Of a stretch of DNA of 49,714 nucleotides, positions 16,653-24,654 are shown in pieces. The DNA comes from JANJTY01 sp038257155. Its GTDB lineage: Bacteria; Pseudomonadota; Gammaproteobacteria; Xanthomonadales; Xanthomonadaceae. The translations under genes were made by a program, and so were the position numbers. Position 1 is the first letter of the stretch; every line of letters starts with the position of its first letter. The stretch lies in NCBI GenBank assembly GCA_038257155.1, contig JBBSJP010000035.1, positions 1 through 49,714 of the forward strand, given 5' to 3'. Under the pieces are notes generated by a model. It was not told the origin of the DNA. It made no database searches and was given only the letters and a program-made list of their open reading frames with translations.

Positions 16653-16720
16653 CTCCCGTTCCCTGTTCCCTGTTCCCTGCTCTCCTTCTCTGTTCCCCGT
16701 TCCCCGTTCCCTGTTCCCGC
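16653..16720. repeat. 7-bp tandem array, right end of the four-helix-bundle cassette
   Basis: GTTCCCT and GTTCCCC units run on the plus strand in two blocks split by a CTCTCCTTCTCT stretch. It is the inverse of the left array and lies in the 5' leader of the four-helix-bundle ORF, directly after the glyA stop. Confidence 0.85.
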
Positions 16721-16721
16721 T

Positions 16722-17972
16722 TCATCCATACACAGGAAACCGCCGGCACTGCTCCGTAACCTTTTCCCGCACTGAAGCAATCACGGCCGCATCACCCGGC
16801 GCATCCAGCACGTCGGCCATCCAGTTGGCGAGCAGCACGCATTCGCCTTCGCCGTAGCCGCGGGTGGTGACCGCAGGCGTGCCGATGCGCAGGCCGGAGG
16901 TGACGAAGGGTGAGCGTGGGTCATTCGGCACGGCGTTCTTGTTGACCGTGATGTGCGCCGCGCCCAGCGCGGCTTCGGCGTCCTTGCCGGTCACGTCGCG
17001 GCCGATCAGGTCGATCAGCATCAGGTGATTCTCGGTGCCGCCGGAAACGATCTTGTAGCCGCGCGACTGCAGGGCGGTGGCCATGGCCTGGGCGTTCTTC
17101 ACCACCTGTTGCTGGTAGGTGGTGAACTCCGGCTCCAGCGCCTCCTTGAAGGCGACCGCCTTGGCCGCGATCACGTGCATCAACGGGCCACCCTGGGTGC
17201 CGGGGAAAACGAGTGACTGGAACTTCTTCTCCAGCGCCTCGTTCGACTTGCACAGGATGATGCCGCCGCGCGGGCCGCGCAGGGTCTTGTGCGTGGTCGA
17301 GGTAACGACATCGGCATGCGGCAGCGGATTGGGATACACGCCGGCCGCGACCAAGCCGGCGACGTGCGCCATGTCGACGAAGAAGTACGCGTCGACCGAC
17401 TTGGCGATCGCCGCCATGCGTTCCCAGTCGATCTTCTGTGAGTACGCGGAAAAACCGCCGACCAGCATTTTCGGGCGGTGCTCCTGCGCGAGGCGTTCGA
17501 TCTCGGTGTAATCGATCAGGCCGTCGGCATCGACGCCGTACTGCACCGCGTTGAACAGCTTGCCGCTGAAGTTGACCTTGGCGCCGTGGGTGAGATGGCC
17601 GCCGTGCGCCAGGCTCATTCCGAGGATGGTGTCGCCCGGCTGCAGCAGGGCCAGATAGACCGCCGCATTGGCCTGCGAGCCTGAATGCGGCTGCACATTG
17701 GCGTAGTCCGCCCCGAAAAGCTGCTTGACCCGCTCGATCGCCAGCTTCTCGGCGACATCAACGAACTCACAGCCGCCGTAATAGCGCTTGCCGGGATAGC
17801 CTTCGGCGTATTTGTTGGTCAACACGCTGCCCTGAGCCTCCAGCACGCGCGGGCTGGCGTAGTTCTCCGAGGCGATCAGCTCGACATGATCCTCCTGGCG
17901 CTGGCGCTCGGCATCGATGGCGGCGGCCAGCTCCGGGTCGTAGCCAGCGATGCGCATGTCGTTCGGGAACAT
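16722..17972 (-). CDS. glyA: serine hydroxymethyltransferase
   Basis: GlyA interconverts serine and glycine with tetrahydrofolate using PLP and is the main source of one-carbon units. At 416 residues it is full length. Signatures are VELIASENYASPRVLEAQGS near the N-terminus, TNKYAEGYPGKRYYGGCE, the PLP lysine in STTHKTLRGPRGG, and SPFVTSGLRIGTPAVTTRG near the C-terminus. It is the first gene of the minus-strand run towards nrdR and the rib genes. A short inverted repeat (TTGCGG...CCGCAA) ends at the start codon and could affect translation initiation. Confidence 0.97.
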   Translation of the reverse strand: MFPNDMRIAGYDPELAAAIDAERQRQEDHVELIASENYASPRVLEAQGSVLTNKYAEGYPGKRYYGGCEFVDVAEKLAIERVKQLFGADYANVQPHSGSQANAAVYLALLQPGDTILGMSLAHGGHLTHGAKVNFSGKLFNAVQYGVDADGLIDYTEIERLAQEHRPKMLVGGFSAYSQKIDWERMAAIAKSVDAYFFVDMAHVAGLVAAGVYPNPLPHADVVTSTTHKTLRGPRGGIILCKSNEALEKKFQSLVFPGTQGGPLMHVIAAKAVAFKEALEPEFTTYQQQVVKNAQAMATALQSRGYKIVSGGTENHLMLIDLIGRDVTGKDAEAALGAAHITVNKNAVPNDPRSPFVTSGLRIGTPAVTTRGYGEGECVLLANWMADVLDAPGDAAVIASVREKVTEQCRRFPVYG

Positions 17973-18028
17973 TTGCGGCTCCAGTAAAGGCTCGGGGTAG
18001 CCCGCAAGTGTAGCGGTGGCCGGGTGGC

Positions 18029-18961
18029 TCAGCCAGTTTGGCGGCCTTGTTCACCTTCACGGGCGTGCAGGGCCGCAACCAGCGAGTAACTGATGATCAT
18101 CAGCAGGAACCAGGCGCCCATCTTGCCCAGCGACACCGGCGACCAGCCGCCCTGCTGGCTGGGATAGACCCAGGCGCCGGCAAAGGTGCCGACGTTCTCG
18201 GCAATCCAGATGAAAAGTGCGATCAGCACGAAGCCTAGCAGCAGGGGCATGCGCAGATCCAGGCTACGCACCCGGAAGTAGACCCAGGTTCGACGGAACA
18301 ACCAGACCACCGCGATGAACAGCAGCAGGCGGATATCCGGCAGGAAGTGATGGCTGAAGAAATTCACGTAGACCGCAGCCGCCAGCAGCATCAGCCAGAG
18401 CAAGGGCGGATGCCCGGTGTAACGCAAGTCGAACAGGCGCCAGGCACGGGCGATATAGCTGCCAACCGCGGCATACATGAAGCCGGTGAACAGCGGCACG
18501 CCGCCGATTCTCAGCACGGCGGCTTCGGGATAGATCCACGAACCCATCGCGGTCTTGAAGATCTCCATGAGGGTTCCGACCACGTGGAAAACCAGGATGG
18601 TGCGCGCCTCGGCAGCCGTTTCAAGACCGGCGCGCAGCAAACCGATCTGCAGAGCGACGGCGGCCAGGGTGAGGAAATCGTAACGGCCAAGCCAGGCATC
18701 GCGCGGATAGAGAAGGTAGCTGCCGAGGATCAGCAGCAGCATCAGCCCGCCAAACAGGCTCGCCCAGGCCTGTTTCAGGCCGAACCAGAGGAATTCGTAG
18801 AGACCCGGCCACAGCCCGCCACGCTCACACGCGGTGGCGAGGCGGCGGTCGTAGTCGTGCAGGCGCTCCTTCAGTGTGCTTCGATTGATGGCTGTCAGTT
18901 GAATAGTCCCGTTCGTGGTGAGCCTTCTATTCGCCGTCCGGCAGACCTGCCCAGGGACCAT
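18029..18961 (-). CDS. DUF817 family integral membrane protein
   Basis: The protein has about seven to eight membrane helices and the features of DUF817: FLWFGLKQAWASLFGG near the start, GTLMEIFKTAMGSWIYPE, GFMYAAVGSYIARAWRLFDL, and the C-terminal IWIAENVGTFAGAWVYPSQQ. The function of DUF817 is not known. The open frame continues upstream through a palindromic repeat to 19204, an artefact of repeat read-through; the ATG at 18961 gives 310 residues, and the true start could be still further in, near KERLHDYDRRLATACERGG. It ends 56 bp from glyA, on the same strand. Confidence 0.8.
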   Translation of the reverse strand: MVPGQVCRTANRRLTTNGTIQLTAINRSTLKERLHDYDRRLATACERGGLWPGLYEFLWFGLKQAWASLFGGLMLLLILGSYLLYPRDAWLGRYDFLTLAAVALQIGLLRAGLETAAEARTILVFHVVGTLMEIFKTAMGSWIYPEAAVLRIGGVPLFTGFMYAAVGSYIARAWRLFDLRYTGHPPLLWLMLLAAAVYVNFFSHHFLPDIRLLLFIAVVWLFRRTWVYFRVRSLDLRMPLLLGFVLIALFIWIAENVGTFAGAWVYPSQQGGWSPVSLGKMGAWFLLMIISYSLVAALHAREGEQGRQTG

Positions 18962-18981
18962 GAACCCGTCTCGGTCGGTGC

Positions 18982-19097
18982 GTCGGATCCGCGCCGACAC
19001 CCTTGATCGCTTGACTTGGCGATTTGGCGGCGCTTGATCCGACCTACGAGCAAGCCCACACGTAGGTCGGCTCAAGCCGCGGAGCGGTGGAGCCGAC
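18982..19097. repeat. REP-like composite palindrome, copy in inverted orientation
   Basis: The order is GTCGGATCCGCGCC ... GGCGCTTGATCCGACCTACGAG, then GTAGGTCGGCTCAAGCCGCGGAGCGGTGGAGCCGAC split across the two arms. Relative to the copies at 2746 and 10019 it is inverted. It lies in the 378-bp gap between the DUF817 and ettA genes. Confidence 0.85.
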
Positions 19098-19224
19098 GCC
19101 GAAGTACACGTTGAGAGCAGCGCTTCGGTAGTCAGTTCAACGCAGCCATCGGGCGCCAGCTGGCAGGTATTGTGGCGATCCTCGGGCAGCGTCGCGCTTG
19201 TCAACGCGCTGCAAGCTTCTGCGC

Positions 19225-19254
19225 CTGACGCCGAGTCCCGGAATCAGCGATAAT
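19225..19254 (+). promoter_or_regulatory. possible promoter of ettA
   Basis: CTGACG (19225-19230) and GATAAT (19249-19254) with an 18-bp spacer match the sigma-70 consensus in 4/6 and 5/6 positions. The site is about 85 bp before the ettA start. Confidence 0.4.
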
Positions 19255-19339
19255 CGGCGGCTTTCCCAGGCCCGACTGGTGAGTCCGCATTCGCTGGACT
19301 TGCGCCAGGCGGTGCCGCGCCCCCGCACCGGAGCCTCGC

Positions 19340-21001
<1,662 letters not shown>

Positions 21002-21012
21002 TCCGCTTCAAG

Positions 21013-21111
21013 CCCCTCTCCCGCTCGCGGAAGAGGGGTTGGGGAGAGGGGCTCCTTTCGCTCCGCTCCGCATTGCCCCTCACCCCTGCCCCTCTCCCGT
21101 GGGGAGAGGGG
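21013..21111. repeat. paired GC-rich hairpins between ettA and pyrF
   Basis: The left arm (21013-21051) and right arm (21076-21111) are inverted copies of a CCCCTCTCCC/GGGAGAGGGG hairpin with a GGGG(T)GAGGGG tail. It is the same family as 5800-6063 but with only 24 bp between arms. It starts 12 bp after the ettA stop and ends 21 bp before the pyrF start. Confidence 0.8.
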
Positions 21112-21132
21112 TTCAAGCGGAGAGTCCTGCCA

Positions 21133-21948
21133 ATGAACTTCATGCAGCAACTGCGCAAGCGCTGGCACGAGGCCAACAGCCTGCTCTGCGTTGGCTTGGA
21201 TCCGGAACCGGCGAGGTTTCCGCCGCACCTGCGCGACCAGCCGGATGCCGTGTTCGAATTCTGCCGTGAGGTCGTCGATGCGACGGCGCAGTACGTCTGC
21301 GCCTTCAAACCGCAGATCGCGCACTTCGCTGCACTTGCTGCCGAAGACGCACTGCAGCGGCTCATTGCTCATATCCACGGCGCCCATCCCGGCGTGCCGG
21401 TGATCCTGGATTCAAAGCGTGGCGATATCGGCAGCACGGCGCTGCATTACGCGCACGAAGCGTTTGAGCGCTTTCGCGCCGACGCCGTCACGGTGAACCC
21501 CTATCTCGGTCGCGACTCGGCTCTGCCCTTCCTCGACCGCGCCGACAAGGGCGTGGTGGTGCTTTGCCGCACCTCGAATCCGGGCTCCGGCGAATTCCAG
21601 GATCTTCGCATCGATGGCCGACCGCTCTACCAGCACGTCGCACAGCGCGTCGCGCAAGACTGGAACGGCAACAACAACTGTCTGCTGGTGATCGGCGCGA
21701 CCTGGCCACAGGAGCTGGCCGAGGTGCGCGCCCTGGTGGGCGATGCGCTGCCGTTCCTGGTGCCGGGCATCGGCGCACAGGGCGGCGACGTCGAGGCGGT
21801 GCTGCGCCAGGGCGCTGACTCGCAAGGTGCCGGGCTGGTGATCAGTTCCTCGCGCGCCATTCTCTACGCCGGCTCCGGCCAGGACTTCGTCCGGGCGTCG
21901 GCAGCGGCGGCGCGCGCCCAGCGCGACGTCATCAATCAGTTCCGCTGA
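21133..21948 (+). CDS. pyrF: orotidine 5'-phosphate decarboxylase
   Basis: PyrF decarboxylates OMP to UMP in pyrimidine synthesis. The 271-residue protein belongs to the longer, type 2 PyrF group: LLCVGLDPEP near the N-terminus, AFKPQIAHF, the catalytic DSKRGDIGSTA and, late in the protein, LVPGIGAQGGD followed by ISSSRAILYA. ATG 21133 (MNFMQQLRKRW) is preferred because a GGAGAG site lies about 8 bp upstream; the open frame to 21073 is repeat read-through. The upstream hairpin pair almost touches the ribosome binding site. Confidence 0.95.
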   Translation: MNFMQQLRKRWHEANSLLCVGLDPEPARFPPHLRDQPDAVFEFCREVVDATAQYVCAFKPQIAHFAALAAEDALQRLIAHIHGAHPGVPVILDSKRGDIGSTALHYAHEAFERFRADAVTVNPYLGRDSALPFLDRADKGVVVLCRTSNPGSGEFQDLRIDGRPLYQHVAQRVAQDWNGNNNCLLVIGATWPQELAEVRALVGDALPFLVPGIGAQGGDVEAVLRQGADSQGAGLVISSSRAILYAGSGQDFVRASAAAARAQRDVINQFR

Positions 21949-22020
21949 AGCCCGGGTCGGATCGTATACCGCTACACACGAGCCTGCGGCGCAGTCCGCA
22001 AATCCGCGAGCGCGACGGCT

Positions 22021-22698
22021 TCATCCGAGCGGCACATCGGCCGGTTGCGCACCATCCAGCTTGAAGCGGACATTGAACGCCACCGTGATGCGCACGTCAT
22101 CACCCGCGTACGGCGTTACCTCGTGCAGCAACCAGGAGGGAAACAAGACCAGATCACCGGGTGAGAGCCGGTACATCCGCGTTCCCATGTGGTACGGCGG
22201 CTTCATTCTGGCGACCGCGAAATCGAGAAACATGTTGAACTGCGCAGTCGGGTCGATGAAACACAGCTTGCCGCTGTCGCTTTGCGGGTCATCGCCGTGG
22301 TGCGATACGCAGTACACCCCCGACCAGGAATGCATCGGGTGGTTGTGCGGCCCGAAGTAGCCTCCCTGCCGGGTCACGTGAAACCAGGACTCGGCCGCCA
22401 GGTGCAGGCGCTTGAGCATTTCCACGTCGTAACCATTCAGCTCCCGAACGGCGCGGTACAGGCTCGACCAGCAGAAATCCCGCAGGCGCTGCACGCAGGT
22501 CTGCGGCCAGTCGAACAGGCGGAAATTGCTTTCGAACAGGGCCTCGTTGCGGTGCGTATACGGCTCCGGATTGCGATAACGATCGCCCTCGGCCGCCTTG
22601 GCCAGGAACAGCTCGCGCAGCTCCGCGTTCAGTGCCGTGCACGCCGGCAGTTTGGCGAACACCATCGGGACAGAAAATGCTGGGGCGATCTGGAACAC
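22021..22698 (-). CDS. putative 2OG-Fe(II) oxygenase (TIGR02466 / PF13759-like)
   Basis: The 225-residue protein resembles the 2OG-FeII_Oxy_5 family. The central WFHVTRQGGYFGPHNHPMHS and WSGVYCVSHHGDD carry the histidine-rich first half of the iron site, and LVLFPSWLLHEVTPYAGDD followed by VRITVAFNVRF carries the distal histidine and the 2-oxoglutarate arginine. Such enzymes hydroxylate amino-acid side chains or small molecules; the substrate is unknown. The start is taken as GTG 22698 because a GGAGTGA site lies 7 bp upstream; a TTG at 22734 lacks this. It follows the TPR-sulfotransferase by about 108 bp. Confidence 0.8.
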   Translation of the reverse strand: MFQIAPAFSVPMVFAKLPACTALNAELRELFLAKAAEGDRYRNPEPYTHRNEALFESNFRLFDWPQTCVQRLRDFCWSSLYRAVRELNGYDVEMLKRLHLAAESWFHVTRQGGYFGPHNHPMHSWSGVYCVSHHGDDPQSDSGKLCFIDPTAQFNMFLDFAVARMKPPYHMGTRMYRLSPGDLVLFPSWLLHEVTPYAGDDVRITVAFNVRFKLDGAQPADVPLG

Positions 22699-22806
22699 GG
22701 AATCACTCCGGACAATGAGGTTGGGTGAGGTCAAAAAGCGCGCGGGTCACCACTGTCCTGATGACGCGCAACGCAGCTGCAAGCTCGCGGCCAGGTCGGT
22801 TCCGGC

Positions 22807-24390
22807 TCAGGCAGGCTGCTGCCCAAGCGCCTGAATCAGCGGTTGCAGCTGGCGCTCATAGACCTTCCATACCCGGCCACGATCCTTGCGGATGCCGTCA
22901 CGCATCATGACGCTGCTCGCGGTGGCGACGGCGTCGTCGCGCTTCTCGATCTGCACCATCGAGGGCTCGAATTCGAGTCCGCAATAGTCCGCGATCCGGC
23001 GGCTGACAGCCTCGGGTGCTGAAACCAGATCGTGATAGTCCACGTCCAGGATGCGCTGCGGAAAAACCGCGTGCCAATGCGCCATGAGCCCTTCGAAGCG
23101 CCGGAAATAGTCGATGAACTCCTGCTGGTCATAGGAGTACGGGCAGGCCTGGCTGAACAGGGTACGGAGGTTGGACAGGCCTACGTCGATCGGGTCGCGC
23201 CTGAGGCGGATCACGCGTGCCTCAGGCAGGGCACGAAGGATGAAACCGATGTTGAGAAAATTCGATGGCAGCTTGTCGGTAATAAACGCCTTGCCCGCAG
23301 CACGCCAACGCATGCTTTGCAGGTATTCGCGGCCGATGCGCCGATAATCGAACCCCGCCCGCTCCGAGACAATGCGGGCGTCGGTTTCAAGTAAGCAATG
23401 AAACCCGCTCGCACGGCGCAGCGCAGCGGTGATGTCGTAGGTCTCGCCACCGGCAGCAACCTGCGAATGGCCGGTCAGGATCCGCTCGGTCAGGGTGGTG
23501 CCGGAACGGTGCATGCCCACCACGAAGATCGGGCGCAGCTCGGTATCCACATGGCCGTCGATGATGCTCGCTTCCTCGCCAGTCCAGGTCTGCAAGGCGT
23601 CGAACAAGCGCGCGTTCTCGCCCGGATCGTAGCGAAGCTTGGCGCGTTTTGCGGCACAGGCCAGCTCGAGCGCGCCCCAGGCCCGTTCATGGTCACCCAG
23701 GTCGTGCAGTTCGTTATGCAGGGCATAGCCCAGGCTGGCCAATGCGCCCTGCTCGGTTGTGCGATCAATCAAGGCCTGGATGCGCTCAACACGCTGGCCG
23801 GCCTGCGGCAAGCGCAGGCGCGACAGTAGCCAATGGGTTCCCGGGTCATCGGGCACCTTGCTCAAACACGCCTCAGCGTGGGAAGCGGCGTCGCCAAAGC
23901 GGCCATAGAACACATCCATCTTGGCCAGGGCCGACAGGCTGAGCGGGTTCGTCGGCTCTCTCGCGACCGCGCCCTTGGCAAACTCGTCGGCCAGTTCATG
24001 CGCGCCGACCATGGTGAGCTGGGTGGCCATTTCCGCCAGCGAGCTGGCCGAGTCCCACATCGGCAGCGGCAGCTGCTTTGCGATCTCGATGATGGTGGCC
24101 GACTCGCTGATCACATTGAGCCGGCGCACCAGGGCCACGGCCACTCGCGGGCTCTCGATGTGACCACTCAGTGCCCGAAGGATCTGCTCGCGCGCCGGAT
24201 TGTGGCGTTGCGCCGCGATGTGGATATCGGCCACCCGAAGGCGCGTTTCCACATGGTCGGGATTCGCTTCGATGGCAGCCATCAGGCTGCCCAGAGCGGT
24301 TTCCTGCTGGCCTGCGGCGAAGTACAGGTCGGCGCGCTTCAGATGCTTGCGGAACTGGGCGTCCGAAGCGGAGATCATCACGTGGGACAT
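22807..24390 (-). CDS. TPR-containing sulfotransferase family protein
   Basis: The 527-residue protein has about 270 N-terminal residues of helical TPR-like repeats (FAAGQQETALGSLMAAIEAN and similar) and a C-terminal sulfotransferase domain. The PAPS 5'-phosphosulfate loop is FVVGMHRSGTTL (about 289-300), and the 3'-phosphate region includes VIRLRRDPIDVGLSN and DYHDLVSAPEAVSRRIADYCG. The C-terminal GRVWKVYERQLQPL is typical of the group. Homologues are often annotated sulfotransferase without a known acceptor. ATG 24390 is chosen for its upstream AAAGG. Its neighbours are a 2OG oxygenase and a TonB receptor on the same strand. Confidence 0.85.
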   Translation of the reverse strand: MSHVMISASDAQFRKHLKRADLYFAAGQQETALGSLMAAIEANPDHVETRLRVADIHIAAQRHNPAREQILRALSGHIESPRVAVALVRRLNVISESATIIEIAKQLPLPMWDSASSLAEMATQLTMVGAHELADEFAKGAVAREPTNPLSLSALAKMDVFYGRFGDAASHAEACLSKVPDDPGTHWLLSRLRLPQAGQRVERIQALIDRTTEQGALASLGYALHNELHDLGDHERAWGALELACAAKRAKLRYDPGENARLFDALQTWTGEEASIIDGHVDTELRPIFVVGMHRSGTTLTERILTGHSQVAAGGETYDITAALRRASGFHCLLETDARIVSERAGFDYRRIGREYLQSMRWRAAGKAFITDKLPSNFLNIGFILRALPEARVIRLRRDPIDVGLSNLRTLFSQACPYSYDQQEFIDYFRRFEGLMAHWHAVFPQRILDVDYHDLVSAPEAVSRRIADYCGLEFEPSMVQIEKRDDAVATASSVMMRDGIRKDRGRVWKVYERQLQPLIQALGQQPA

Positions 24391-24602
24391 GGCAAAACCT
24401 TTGCAAGCGCCGGGCAGGCAGTGGGACAAGGGCCCGGATCAGCCGGGATCAGCCCGCGCTCGGGATTCGTAGTATGGAGGACATGCCGCGGCGATTCCAG
24501 ACAAGCGCAGGCATCCTGCCTCGGGCGCCACAGCAGTCGGCTGCTTACCTGAAGAGAGATCTGGCAACCCGACGGAAGCGTTGGCAGCGCAACAAACCGC
24601 AC

Positions 24603-24631
24603 AAAAAAACAGGGGCCCCGAAGGGCCCCTG
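24603..24631 (-). terminator. rho-independent terminator of the TonB receptor gene
   Basis: AGGGGCCC / GGGCCCCT with a CGAA loop, extended by one C-G pair, is followed on the minus strand by seven Ts. It lies 24 bp beyond the receptor stop. The 24391-24654 gap holds this terminator and no gene. Confidence 0.92.
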
Positions 24632-24654
24632 CTATAGCGAACGGATCAGATCGA

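Larger units (their letters stand above)
16236..16721 (-). mobile_element. candidate mobile cassette: four-helix-bundle ORF bracketed by inverted 7-bp repeat arrays
   Basis: The segment runs from just after the glyA stop to the nrdR start. It contains one ORF (16233-16643) and carries arrays of GGGAACG/GGGAACA units in inverted orientation at its two ends. There is no transposase. Placement exactly between two genes that are normally close neighbours suggests insertion of a unit. Mobility is inferred from architecture only. Confidence 0.45.

Noticed and set aside
16239..16720. Possible CRISPR or VNTR locus alone
   Set aside because: Units are 7 bp without spacers; the inverted arrangement around an ORF makes a cassette the better reading.
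18962..19204. N-terminal extension of the DUF817 gene
   Set aside because: The added residues are translation of the palindromic repeat and have no ribosome site or family match.
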